Assembly: GCF_008033115.1 (NCBI RefSeq)
Contig: NZ_CP041203.1
Location: 3,162,001 to 3,226,000, forward strand
Source: Cellulomonas sp. Y8
GTDB lineage: Bacteria > Actinomycetota > Actinomycetes > Actinomycetales > Cellulomonadaceae
Length of the DNA stretch: 64,000 bases
Direction of reading: 5' to 3'
Shown here: piece after piece, positions 45,156-53,894 of the stretch
How the letters are laid out: each line of letters begins with the position of its first letter
How positions within the stretch are numbered: the stretch's first letter is position 1
The notes under the pieces: model-generated
Seen by the model: only the letters and a program-made list of their open reading frames with translations
Told to the model about the DNA's origin: nothing
Databases searched by the model: none
Translations under genes and position numbers: made by a program

Positions 45156-46747
45156 GACGCGCTCACCTCCGGCTGCTGCGCCTCCGCGAGCCGCCACGAC
45201 GGCTTGCGGAGCCGGTAGAACAGGAACGGCACGAGCAGGCCGAGGCCGAGGGCGCCGCCGCCGACGACCAGGACGTAGACCCACGGGCTGCCGGTGCCGA
45301 GCTGGGACGGCGGGACGAAGCCGACGAGCAGCGCCGCGGCCGAGGCGACGAACCCGACGCCGCACAGCGTGCGGATGATCGGGGCCCGGTACCCCCGCGG
45401 GTGGCCCGCGTGCAGCCGCCGCAGCCGCACCGCGGCCACGAACATCAGCAGGTACATGATCAGGTAGACCTGCGTGGTGATCACCGAGAACACCCAGTAC
45501 GCGCTCGACACCGAGGGGATCAGCGCGTAGCCGAGGGCGATGAGCGTGGTGACGGCGCCCTGGGTGACCAGGATGTTCTGCTGCACGCCGTTCTTGTTCA
45601 GCCGCTGCAGGAACGGCGGGAGGTAGCCCTCCTGACGGGAGATCAGCAGCAGGCCCTTCGACGGCCCGGCGAGCCAGGTGAGCATCCCGGCGACCGACGC
45701 CGTGACGAGCATGACCCCGATGACCGGCGTGAGCCACTGCCAGCCGAACTGGGCGAACACCGCGTCGAAGGCCTGCATGATCCCGGCGGTGAGCGACAGC
45801 TCCTCCGCGGGGACGAACCAGGAGATGGCCAGCGCGGGCAGGATGAAGATGAGCAGGACCATCCCCATCGCCAGGAACATCGACCGCGGGAACTCGCGCC
45901 CGGGGTTCCGCAGCGAGGACACGTGCACCGCGTTCATCTCCATGCCCGAGTAGGACAGGAAGTTGTTCACGATCAGCACGAGGCTCGACAGGCCGGCCCA
46001 GGCGGGCAGCAGGTGCTCGGCGTCCATCGGCGCGGCCGACGGGTTGCCCTGCCCGAGGAACACGACGCCCAGGGTCACGAGCAGCACCCCGGGGATCAGC
46101 GTGCCGATGATCAGGCCGCCGGACGCGAGCCCCGCGATCGCCTTGGTGCCGCGGGACGACACCCACACCCCGCTCCAGTAGACGACCACGATGACCGCTG
46201 CGGTCCACACGCCGCTCGTCGCGAGGTCGGGGTTGATGACGTACGCGAGCGTGCTGGCCACGAACCCGAGCAGCGTCGGGTAGTAGAAGATCGTCATCGC
46301 GAACTGGCACCAGACGGCGAGGAAGCCGGCCGGCTTCGAGATGCCCTCGGAGACCCACTTGTAGACGCCGCCCTTCCACCCGGACGCGAGCTCGGCGGAC
46401 ACCAGCGAGGTCGGCAGCAGGAACACGATGGCCGGCACGACGTAGAGGAACACGGCCGCGAGCCCGTAGATCGCCATCGTCGGCGCCGCGCGCAGGCTGG
46501 CCACCGAGCTGGTGGTCATCATCGCGAGCGCGACCCAGGAGATCCACTGGGCCGCCGGCACCGGGGTGCGGGCCGGCACCGCGTCGGCGGGCGGCGGCTC
46601 GGGGGCGTCACCCGCGCGCCCGTCGCCGGCCGGGGTGCCGTTCGTGGTGGGGGTGCCGTCGACGGCGACGCCGCCGGCGTCGGGTGCCGGCGCCGCCCGG
46701 TGCCGCGGCGTGGGCTCGCCGGTGGTGGGTGCGGTCTCCGCGGACAT
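45152..46747 (-). CDS. APC-family amino acid permease/antiporter
   Basis: A 531-aa transporter with a 65-residue polar N-terminus and about twelve membrane segments. FLSYSGMEMNAVHVSSLRNPGREFPRSMFLA (split here around GMEMNAVHV) is close to the GadC/YjeM glutamate-antiporter group, as is GPSKGLLLISRQEGYLPPFLQRLNKNG. Glutamate/GABA exchange is possible but unproven, and no gadB is near. GGAGAGGGG precedes the ATG. Forms a two-gene unit with the small membrane protein. Confidence 0.85.
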   Translation of the reverse strand: MSAETAPTTGEPTPRHRAAPAPDAGGVAVDGTPTTNGTPAGDGRAGDAPEPPPADAVPARTPVPAAQWISWVALAMMTTSSVASLRAAPTMAIYGLAAVFLYVVPAIVFLLPTSLVSAELASGWKGGVYKWVSEGISKPAGFLAVWCQFAMTIFYYPTLLGFVASTLAYVINPDLATSGVWTAAVIVVVYWSGVWVSSRGTKAIAGLASGGLIIGTLIPGVLLVTLGVVFLGQGNPSAAPMDAEHLLPAWAGLSSLVLIVNNFLSYSGMEMNAVHVSSLRNPGREFPRSMFLAMGMVLLIFILPALAISWFVPAEELSLTAGIMQAFDAVFAQFGWQWLTPVIGVMLVTASVAGMLTWLAGPSKGLLLISRQEGYLPPFLQRLNKNGVQQNILVTQGAVTTLIALGYALIPSVSSAYWVFSVITTQVYLIMYLLMFVAAVRLRRLHAGHPRGYRAPIIRTLCGVGFVASAAALLVGFVPPSQLGTGSPWVYVLVVGGGALGLGLLVPFLFYRLRKPSWRLAEAQQPEVSAS

Positions 46748-46845
46748 GGTGCCCCCCTCTCCGCGCCGTCTCCGGCGACGGGACTCACGCTAGGGAGACG
46801 CCGGAGCGGTCGTCCTCACCCGGCTGGGGTTACCCCGGGGACGCG

Positions 46846-47514
46846 TCACCGCACGCCGTAGACCCGCGCGCGGTGCGCCGCGAACCGCCGCCGCCCGACC
46901 GTGCGCCACAGCAGCCGGGCGGGCGCGGGCAGGTTGGTGCGGAGCCAGCCCGCCCGCTCGGGCTCCGGCACGGCGTCCAGGATCCAGCCGAGCTGGAGGA
47001 GCATCCTGCTGCGCGGGACCGAGGCCATGCCGTGCTCGTGCAGCTGGTCCCACTCCCGCTGGCTCAGCACGCTCGACGCCGTCGGGAGGATGCGGTCCTC
47101 CTCCTGACCGAGGTGCAGCACGAGCAGGGCCCGCAGCTCCTCCAGCACGCGGGCGACGTCGTCGCGCGCGACGACCGGCGCGCCCGTCTCCCAGGCGGGC
47201 AGCGCGGCGTCGAGGTCGCGCAGCAGCCCGGCGACGTCCGCGTGCTGCGCACGCATCAGGCCGACGTGCAGCGCGCACCCGGGGGAGCGCTGCTCGAGGC
47301 GGTCCCACAGCAGGAGGTCCTCGCCCTCGTGGTGGTGGTGCAGACCCGTCGCCACCTCCCGCACGTGCGCGGCGACGACGCGCATCCGGGCGACGTCGCC
47401 GTCCGGGACGCCCCGGACCAGGCCCGGCGCGTCGCCGAACGCGCGGCGGAACAGCTGGTGGATGTGCAGCAGGTCGGAGGTGTCGCACCCGGGACGGTCG
47501 GTGGTCGCGGTCAT
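46846..47514 (-). CDS. Hemerythrin HHE-domain protein
   Basis: A 222-aa protein with the helical hemerythrin fold: LLHIHQLFRRAF, THHHHEGEDLLLW-like GLHHHHEGED, RAQHADVAGLL and LHLGQEEDRILP supply the His/Glu ligands of a di-iron site. About 75 C-terminal residues follow the domain (QLGWILDAVPEPERAGWLR), as in actinobacterial HHE proteins of unknown role; O2, NO or peroxide sensing is known for relatives. It diverges from the CGNR gene. Confidence 0.87.
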   Translation of the reverse strand: MTATTDRPGCDTSDLLHIHQLFRRAFGDAPGLVRGVPDGDVARMRVVAAHVREVATGLHHHHEGEDLLLWDRLEQRSPGCALHVGLMRAQHADVAGLLRDLDAALPAWETGAPVVARDDVARVLEELRALLVLHLGQEEDRILPTASSVLSQREWDQLHEHGMASVPRSRMLLQLGWILDAVPEPERAGWLRTNLPAPARLLWRTVGRRRFAAHRARVYGVR

Positions 47515-47563
47515 CGTCGGCTCGCTCTCGCTCGGTGGCTGGTCCGCGGAGGTGGCGCCCGGC

Positions 47564-47596
47564 GCCGGTGACGCCGCCCCTGCGGGCGTCACCGGC
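47564..47596. promoter_or_regulatory. Inverted repeat between hemerythrin and CGNR genes
   Basis: GCCGGTGACGCC (47564-47575) and GGCGTCACCGGC (47585-47596) are a perfect 12-base inverted repeat with a 9-base centre, ending 23 bases before the TATCCT -10 of the CGNR gene. In the shared 118-base gap it could bind a regulator, possibly the CGNR protein itself. Confidence 0.5.
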
Positions 47597-47619
47597 TATC
47601 GCCGAACGGTGGTGACGAC

Positions 47620-47625
47620 TATCCT
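47620..47625 (+). promoter_or_regulatory. Leaderless -10 for CGNR gene
   Basis: TATCCT followed by seven bases and ATG at 47633. Confidence 0.45.
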
Positions 47626-47632
47626 CAGGGCC

Positions 47633-48154
47633 ATGTCCGCCGTCAAGGGGTCCGACCCGCTCGACGCCTGGGTCGTGCGCGGGACCGCGCCCGGCGTCGC
47701 GCCCGCCGCGACCGAGGGGCTGCGCGCGCTGCTCAACACCGACGACCGGTTCCACGGCGTCGACCGGCTGCGCGGTGCCGGGCCGCGGGCGCTGGTCGAG
47801 GCCCGCGACGTCCTGCGCGGCTACCTCGGCGGGGGCGACGCGACGGCGCTGGGCGCGCTCGCGGCGCGGTACCCGCTCGTGGTGGCGCCCGGCGACCCGG
47901 CGTCCGGCGGCGGGCTCGCCCTGGAACCCGCGCCCCGGTCCGACCCGGACGCGGTGCTGGTCGGCGGGGTGCTCGCCGCGCTGCACCGGTCGGTCGCGAC
48001 GGGGGAGTGGGCCCGGCTCAAGGCCTGCGCCAACCCGGACTGCCAGTGGGTCTACCACGACGCGTCCCGCAACCGGTCGGGCCGCTGGTGCTCGATGGAC
48101 GAGTGCGGCGACGTGATGAAGGCGCGCGCCTACCGCCGCCGCGTGCGGGGCTGA
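47633..48154 (+). CDS. CGNR zinc-finger regulator
   Basis: A 173-aa protein of the ABATE/CGNR type: an N-terminal helical domain with RALLNTDDRFHGVDRL, and a C-terminal zinc finger LKACANPDCQWVYHDASRN followed by RWCSMDECG. The usual CGNR tetrapeptide reads CGDV here, an unusual variant, while the following K.R.YR helix is kept. Such proteins are putative DNA-binding regulators with a small-molecule pocket. Divergent from the hemerythrin gene. Confidence 0.85.
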   Translation: MSAVKGSDPLDAWVVRGTAPGVAPAATEGLRALLNTDDRFHGVDRLRGAGPRALVEARDVLRGYLGGGDATALGALAARYPLVVAPGDPASGGGLALEPAPRSDPDAVLVGGVLAALHRSVATGEWARLKACANPDCQWVYHDASRNRSGRWCSMDECGDVMKARAYRRRVRG

Positions 48155-48246
48155 CGGCCCCGCGCTGCGATCCCGCTGCGACCCGGTCGCCGTACGCTCG
48201 CGGCGCCGGTCGGTCGACCGTCGGCCGACCCGCGCTGGAGGCGACG

Positions 48247-48663
48247 ATGCTGTCCGACCACCCCGCGATGCCCTGCCTCGCCGTGCGGGACCTGGGCCGT
48301 GCGCGCCAGTTCTACGAGCAGACCCTGGGCTTCCGGAAGCAGGAGCTGCCGGGGTTCAGCGACGCCGACGAGATGACCGGCGTCGTCTACGGCACGAAGT
48401 CCGGCGGGATGCTCGTGTACCCGTCGTCCTACGCCGGCACCAACCAGGCGACGGCCGTCACGTTCCAGGTCGCCGACGAGGCCTTCGACCAGGAGGTCGC
48501 GGCGCTGCGCTCCGGCGGGATCGAGTTCCAGACGTTCGAGCTGCCGTCCGGCTCGTGGTCCGACGGCGTGCTGACCGACGGGCCGATGCGGTCGGTGTGG
48601 TTCGCCGACCCGGACGGGAACATCCTCAACGTCGAGGCGGTGCGCGTCGCCGCCGCGGTCTGA
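48247..48663 (+). CDS. VOC-family (glyoxalase-like) protein
   Basis: A 138-aa vicinal-oxygen-chelate protein: MPCLAVRDLGRARQFYEQTLGF, VYGTKSGGMLVYPSSYAGTN, AVTFQVAD and SVWFADPDGNILNVE. The metal-ligand His at the start of each half is partly missing, so it may be a binding rather than catalytic member. The ATG follows GGAGGCGACG. Single gene; function unknown. Confidence 0.85.
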   Translation: MLSDHPAMPCLAVRDLGRARQFYEQTLGFRKQELPGFSDADEMTGVVYGTKSGGMLVYPSSYAGTNQATAVTFQVADEAFDQEVAALRSGGIEFQTFELPSGSWSDGVLTDGPMRSVWFADPDGNILNVEAVRVAAAV

Positions 48664-49149
48664 GGTCAGCGGTCGCCGGGCCGCACCGACGGGCCGCCCC
48701 GCCCGCCCGGGCCGGGCGGCCCCGTCGCGCCCGCGGCGTCGGGGTGCCGGAACCGGCGGGTCGTGCGATCCTCGTCACACCGCGCGCGGGGACGACGAGG
48801 TCGTCGCGCGGGGGACCGGCGGTCGGCAGGCCGCCCCCATAGCACAGGGCCGCGGTTCCGCGCTGAGCCGGAGGCCCCTGCGGAGGGCGCTCGTCGAGGA
48901 CGGGCGCTCCGACGGGCATGTTTCCGCGAGGTTACCGGCATGTTCCGTCTTGAATGCTGGACACTACTGCTCAGTATCGATCCGGTAACGATCGCCCGCT
49001 GCGGGGGGATGTGTCCGATTTGTCCTGACTGGGGTCACTAGCGTTGCCCCATCCACGGCGGGACCGCACGTCTGCCGCGCTCGGGACGACCCCGGAGGTC
49101 GGCCCACGCGGCGCGAGGACGGGCGGGCGCCACCTTCACAGGAGGAACA
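48664..49149. other. Gap before peptide ABC operon
   Basis: A 486-base gap with no convincing gene. It holds a hairpin at 48691-48722, a less G+C-rich patch around 48925-49000, related segments GGTTACCGG (near 48933) and CCGGTAACG (near 48981), and a probable promoter with TAGCGT near 49039-49044. The leader to the TTG start is then about 100 bases and contains a strong AGGAGG. Confidence 0.45.
48691..48722 (+). terminator. Hairpin after VOC gene
   Basis: GGGCCGCCC (48691-48699) and GGGCGGCCC (48714-48722) form a 9-bp stem 28 bases past the stop codon. No T-run. Confidence 0.5.
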
Positions 49150-51000
49150 TTGAAGATCAGGCGAATCAGCGCCGCGGCGGCTGCGGTGGCGGCGGGGGCC
49201 CTCGTGCTCACGGCGTGCTCGAGCCCCGCTCCGCAGAGCGAGATCGACGAGACGACGTCGGTCAACGTCAGCTGGAACCAGCCGATGTTCTCGACGAACA
49301 ACCTCACGTCGAACGGCAACGCGACCGCGAACGCGAACGTCATCTACCTGATGACCTCGTTCTTCAACTACTACGACGGCGACCTGAACCTCGCGAAGAA
49401 CGAGGACTTCGGGACGTACGAGGTCGAGTCCGAGGACCCGCTGGTCGTCAAGTACACGATCAACGACGGCGTCACGTGGTCCGACGGCGAGCCCGTCGAC
49501 GCGGCCGACATGATCCTCTGGTGGGGCGCGCAGAACGACATGTTCGACACCGCCTCCGGTGACGACGTGGAGTCCGGCGACGACGGCTCGGTCACCGCGC
49601 CCGAGGGCTCGGTCTTCTTCGACTCGTCCTCCCCGGCGATGAACCTGATCACCGAGTTCCCGGAGATCAGCGACGACAACAAGTCGGTCACCTTCCACTA
49701 CACCGAGCCGCGCTCGGACTGGGAGGTCTCGATGAGCCAGCCGTCCCCGATCGCGGCCCACGCCGTGGCGGAGATCGCGCTCGGCATCGACGACCCGACC
49801 GAGGCGAAGAACGCCCTCATCGACGCGTTCAAGAACAACGACGCGGCGGCGCTGGCCCCGATCTCGGAGACCTGGAACAACGGGTTCAACTTCACGTCGC
49901 TGCCGGACGACGAGCGTCTCTACCTGTCGTACGGCGCGTACATCATCTCGGACTACGTCGAGAACCAGTACGTCACGCTGACGAAGAACCCCGACTACAC
50001 CTGGGGCCCGGAGCCCAAGGTGGACTCGATCACGATCCGCTACACCGAGGACCCGCTGGCCGCGGTCACCGCGCTCCAGAACGGTGAGGTCGACCTGATC
50101 GCCCCGCAGTCCTCCGTGGACGTGCTGGCCACCCTCGAGGGCATCGACGGCGTCTCCTACTCCTCCGAGCAGGAGGGCACCTACGAGCACGTCGACCTGA
50201 CGTTCAACAACGGCGGCCCGTTCGACCCCGCTGCCTACGGCGGCGACGCCGACAAGGCGCTCAAGGTCCGCCAGGCGTTCCTCAAGACGATCCCGCGCCA
50301 GGAGATCATCGAGAAGCTCATCCAGCCGCTCGAGGAGGGCGCCACCACGCGCGACTCCTTCACCGTGGTCCCGGGCTCCCCGAACTACGACGAGGTCGTC
50401 GCGAACAACGACTCCTCGCTCTGGGCGGACGTCGACATCGAGGGCGCCAAGGCCCTGCTCGCCGAGGCCGGCGTGACCACCCCGGTGGACGTGCGCTTCC
50501 TCTACGGCAAGTCGAACGTGCGCCGTGCGAACGAGTACCAGCTCATCGCGCAGTCCGCGTCGCAGGCCGGCTTCAACGTCATCGACAACGGTGACGACAA
50601 CTGGTCCTCGCTGCTCGGTGGCGGCACCTACGACGCCTCGCTCTTCGGCTGGCAGTCGACCAACACGTTCGCCCTGAACTCCGAGGCGAACTACATCACC
50701 GACGGCGTCAACAACTTCGGTGGCTACTCGAACCCGGCCATCGACGAGCTGTACGGCCAGATGTCCACGAACACCGACGCGGACGTCGAGACCCAGCTGA
50801 CGATCGACATCGAGAAGCAGCTGAACGCGGACGCCTTCGGCGTCAACATCTTCCAGTTCCCCGGCGTGGTCGCGCACCGCGACGTCCTGCAGGGCGTCTC
50901 GACCATCACGCTCTCGCCGACCATCTTCTGGAACTACTGGGACTGGGAGATCAGCGCGTCCGACTCCCTCGACGCGCCGAGCGCGACCGAGACCGAGTGA
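49150..51000 (+). CDS. Family-5 peptide-type substrate-binding lipoprotein
   Basis: A 616-aa binding protein with lipoprotein signal (AAGALVLTAC) and SBP_bac_5 features: INDGVTWSDGEPVDAADMI, VTFHYTEPRSDWEV, LTKNPDYTWGPEPKVDSITIRY, ALQNGEVDLIAPQS, RQAFLKTIPRQEI, LLAEAGV. It starts with a rare TTG, fixed by AGGAGG 5 bases upstream and the signal peptide. It heads a peptide/opine importer with the following permeases and ATPase. From memory, mycobacterial lpqW (same family) also lies beside typA, so an LpqW-like role is a second possibility. Confidence 0.88.
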   Translation: MKIRRISAAAAAVAAGALVLTACSSPAPQSEIDETTSVNVSWNQPMFSTNNLTSNGNATANANVIYLMTSFFNYYDGDLNLAKNEDFGTYEVESEDPLVVKYTINDGVTWSDGEPVDAADMILWWGAQNDMFDTASGDDVESGDDGSVTAPEGSVFFDSSSPAMNLITEFPEISDDNKSVTFHYTEPRSDWEVSMSQPSPIAAHAVAEIALGIDDPTEAKNALIDAFKNNDAAALAPISETWNNGFNFTSLPDDERLYLSYGAYIISDYVENQYVTLTKNPDYTWGPEPKVDSITIRYTEDPLAAVTALQNGEVDLIAPQSSVDVLATLEGIDGVSYSSEQEGTYEHVDLTFNNGGPFDPAAYGGDADKALKVRQAFLKTIPRQEIIEKLIQPLEEGATTRDSFTVVPGSPNYDEVVANNDSSLWADVDIEGAKALLAEAGVTTPVDVRFLYGKSNVRRANEYQLIAQSASQAGFNVIDNGDDNWSSLLGGGTYDASLFGWQSTNTFALNSEANYITDGVNNFGGYSNPAIDELYGQMSTNTDADVETQLTIDIEKQLNADAFGVNIFQFPGVVAHRDVLQGVSTITLSPTIFWNYWDWEISASDSLDAPSATETE

Positions 51001-51043
51001 CGCACTGACGCAGCACTGACGCTCCCCCGGGAGCGACGCCGGC

Positions 51044-51076
51044 ACGGGGGTACCGCGGCCACCGCGGTACCCCCGT
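51044..51076 (+). terminator. Hairpin between binding protein and permease
   Basis: ACGGGGGTACCGCGG (51044-51058) and its perfect complement (51062-51076) with a 3-base loop. In an ABC operon such a hairpin after the SBP gene can end most transcripts or protect the SBP message. TACACT near 51159-51164 could be a second promoter for the permeases. Confidence 0.65.
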
Positions 51077-51206
51077 TGCCGTGCCCCCTAGTACCACAGC
51101 CGTAGCGGCACTCACGGCCGACCCCGGCCCGAGGCGCAGCACCCCTACCGGGAGTGCCTACACTTGCGCTTTGCGAGTACCCCCCTTCCCGTGAGGCAAG
51201 GACCCC

Positions 51207-52823
51207 ATGGCCACCTCTGTGACGACCCGTGCCTCCGGCGCGCGCTCCGCGCCCGACGCACCGGTCACGGCCCGCCGTTCCTGGTTCAGGAACGCGGCGC
51301 CCACCCTGACGTTCCTCGGGCGACGCCTCGTGTCGTCCGCGATCGTGCTGCTCGGAGCGACGTTCATCGTCTACATGCTCCTCGCGTACTCCCTCGACCC
51401 CCTCGAGGAGCTGCGGACCAGCACCGCCCCCAACAAGGAGGCGCTGATCGCGGCACGGATCCAGGCGCTGGACCTGAACACCCCGCCGGTGATCCGGTAC
51501 TTCAAGTGGCTGGGCTCGCTGCTCACCGGTGACCTCGGCTCCAGCTGGGTCACGGGGCAGCCGGTCTCCGCCCTGCTGAGCTCCGCGATCCCGAGCACCG
51601 TCCAGCTCGTCGCCGCGTCGACGTTCCTCGCGATCGGCCTCGGCGTCCTCGTCGGCATCGTGTCGGCCCTGCGCCAGTACACGCGCTTCGACTACAGCGT
51701 GACGTTCATGTCGTTCGTCCTGTACTCGCTGCCGTCCTTCTGGGTCGCCGTGCTGCTCAAGCTCTGGGGCGCCATCGGCTTCAACGACTTCCTGGCGGAC
51801 CCGCACGTCCCGCCGCTGTGGATCGCCCTGCTGTCGGTGATCTCCGGCGTGCTGTGGTCGTCGATCATCGGCGGCACGACGCGCACCCGCTGGGTCTCGT
51901 TCGGCGCCGCGGTCGTCGCGACGGCCGCCGCGCTGCTGTTCATCTCGAACACCGGGTGGCTGCTGAACCCGAGCCTCGGCCTGGTGGGCGTCCTCGCCCT
52001 CGGCGTGGGCATCGCGTTCGGCATCGTGGCGCTGACCGCCGGCCTGCAGAACCGCCGCGCGCTGTACGCGTCCCTCACCACCGCCGCGATCGGCGCCGCG
52101 CTCTACTACCCGCTGCAGTACGCGTTCGTGAACGCGAGCTGGGGCCTGATGGCGCTGCTCGCCGTCGCCGCCCTCGCGGTGGGCCTCGTGGTCGGCTACC
52201 TGTTCGGCGGCTACGACCGCGTCGTCTCGATGCGTGCCGCCGCGGTCACCGCGGTCGGCGTCGGCGTGCTGCTGTTCGTCGACCGCGTCATGGCGGTCTG
52301 GTACCCGTACTCGAACGCCTCTCAGATCAACGGCCGGCCGATCGCGACCATCGGGTCGCAGACGCCGGGCCTGTCCGGCGACTTCTGGGTGGAGTCGCTC
52401 GACAAGTTCACGCACCTGATCCTGCCGACGATCGCCCTGATCCTCATCTCGTTCGCGAGCTACACCCGGTACTCCCGGGCGAGCCTGCTCGAGGTGATGA
52501 ACCAGGACTACATCCGCACCGCGCGGGCCAAGGGCCTGTCGGAGCGGGTCGTCACCACGCGGCACGCCTTCCGCAACGCGCTGATCCCGCTCGCGACCGT
52601 CGTGCCGCTCGACATCGCGGCCCTGTTCGGCGGCGCGATCATCACCGAGCGCATCTTCTCGTGGAGCGGCATGGGCGCGCTGTTCATCAAGTCCCTCGGC
52701 GCCAAGGACGCGGACCCGATCATGGGGTACTTCCTCGTGACCGGCACGCTCCTCGTCCTCGCCAACATCGTCGTCGACTTCGTGTACGCGGCGCTCGACC
52801 CCCGGATCCGGGTGAACTCATGA
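51207..52823 (+). CDS. Peptide ABC permease DppB-like with large membrane insertion
   Basis: A 538-aa permease, about 200 residues longer than usual DppB/OppB. The N-terminal part (LTFLGRRLVSSAIVLLGATFIVYMLL, GDLGSSWVTGQPVSALL) and C-terminal EAA part (YIRTARAKGLSERVVTTRHAFRNALIPL, ALDPRIRV) are normal. Between about residues 198 and 390 lies an insertion with roughly seven extra hydrophobic segments (ALLSVISGVLWSSIIGG, AAVVATAAALLFIS, LVGVLALGVGIAFGIVAL, GLMALLAVAALAVGLVVGY and others). The insertion keeps the frame and G+C of the gene. Confidence 0.88.
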   Translation: MATSVTTRASGARSAPDAPVTARRSWFRNAAPTLTFLGRRLVSSAIVLLGATFIVYMLLAYSLDPLEELRTSTAPNKEALIAARIQALDLNTPPVIRYFKWLGSLLTGDLGSSWVTGQPVSALLSSAIPSTVQLVAASTFLAIGLGVLVGIVSALRQYTRFDYSVTFMSFVLYSLPSFWVAVLLKLWGAIGFNDFLADPHVPPLWIALLSVISGVLWSSIIGGTTRTRWVSFGAAVVATAAALLFISNTGWLLNPSLGLVGVLALGVGIAFGIVALTAGLQNRRALYASLTTAAIGAALYYPLQYAFVNASWGLMALLAVAALAVGLVVGYLFGGYDRVVSMRAAAVTAVGVGVLLFVDRVMAVWYPYSNASQINGRPIATIGSQTPGLSGDFWVESLDKFTHLILPTIALILISFASYTRYSRASLLEVMNQDYIRTARAKGLSERVVTTRHAFRNALIPLATVVPLDIAALFGGAIITERIFSWSGMGALFIKSLGAKDADPIMGYFLVTGTLLVLANIVVDFVYAALDPRIRVNS

Positions 52824-53890
52824 GCATCACTCCTCCCCTCGAGCCGAACGAGGGCATCACCGACCCGAAGGCCGCGGTCGAGAACACCGAGAACGCGATC
52901 GAGCTCAAGGAGGTCGAGGGCCTCTCGCAGGGCCGCATCGTCCTGCGGCGGTTCCTCCGGCACCGCGGTGCGATGATCTCCGCGATCGTCCTGCTCGGCG
53001 TCGTGATCCTGGTGACCACGTCCATCGGCTGGGGCCCGATCCCCGGCTGGTGGAAGTACGGCTACCGCGAGACCAGCGACATCGTGAACGCCGGCGGCGC
53101 CCCGACGATGGGCTTCGAGAACGGCTCGTTCCAGTTCGGCGACCACCCGTTCGGCCAGGACAACATCGGCCACGACGGCTTCGCCCTGGTCATGCGCGGC
53201 ACGCAGCAGTCGTTGACGGTCATGGTCGTCATCGGCCTGCTGTCGACCACGATCGGCGTGCTGGTCGGCGCCGCGGCCGGGTTCTTCCGCGGCCGCCTGG
53301 ACGACCTGCTCATGCGGTTCACCGACATGATCATCACGATCCCGGTCATCATGATCGGCGCCATCCTCGGCGTGCTGGTCGGCGGCGCGAACCCGTGGTC
53401 GCTGGCCATCGCCCTGTCGCTGGTGTCGTGGACGAACATGGCGCGGCTCGTGCGCGGCCAGTTCCTCACCCTGCGCGAGCGGGAGTTCGTGGACGCGGCC
53501 CGCGTGGCCGGCGCCTCGAACGGCCGGATCATGTTCAAGCACATCCTGCCGAACGCCGTCGGCGTGATCATCGTCAACGCGACGCTGCTCATGGCCTCGG
53601 CGATCCTGCTCGAGACCGCGCTGTCGTACCTGGGCTTCGGCATCAACAGCCCCGAGGTCTCCCTGGGGCAGCTCATCAACGAGTACCAGACCGCGTTCGC
53701 CACGCGGCCCTGGCTGTTCTGGTGGCCAGGCCTGTTCATCGTGACGATCGCGCTCTGCGTGAACTTCATCGGTGACGGCCTGCGGGACGCCTTCGACCCG
53801 CGGCAGCGGCGCATCCCGACCAGGCGGGCCCTGGCCCGTGCGGACGCGCGCAAGGCCAAGTCCCAGGCGCGGGCCGCGGCCAGGGCCTGA
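52820..53890 (+). CDS. Peptide ABC permease DppC-like
   Basis: A 356-aa permease. A 45-residue polar leader is followed by the first membrane segment (AMISAIVLLGVVILVTT), an extracytoplasmic loop ending HPFGQDNIGHDGFALVMRG (the HPLGTDxxGRD block of DppC), and the EAA loop EFVDAARVAGASNGRIMFKHILPN. The end LCVNFIGDGLRDAFDPR is typical. The ATG overlaps the DppB-like stop. Confidence 0.92.
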   Translation: MSITPPLEPNEGITDPKAAVENTENAIELKEVEGLSQGRIVLRRFLRHRGAMISAIVLLGVVILVTTSIGWGPIPGWWKYGYRETSDIVNAGGAPTMGFENGSFQFGDHPFGQDNIGHDGFALVMRGTQQSLTVMVVIGLLSTTIGVLVGAAAGFFRGRLDDLLMRFTDMIITIPVIMIGAILGVLVGGANPWSLAIALSLVSWTNMARLVRGQFLTLREREFVDAARVAGASNGRIMFKHILPNAVGVIIVNATLLMASAILLETALSYLGFGINSPEVSLGQLINEYQTAFATRPWLFWWPGLFIVTIALCVNFIGDGLRDAFDPRQRRIPTRRALARADARKAKSQARAAARA

Positions 53891-53894
53891 CGTG

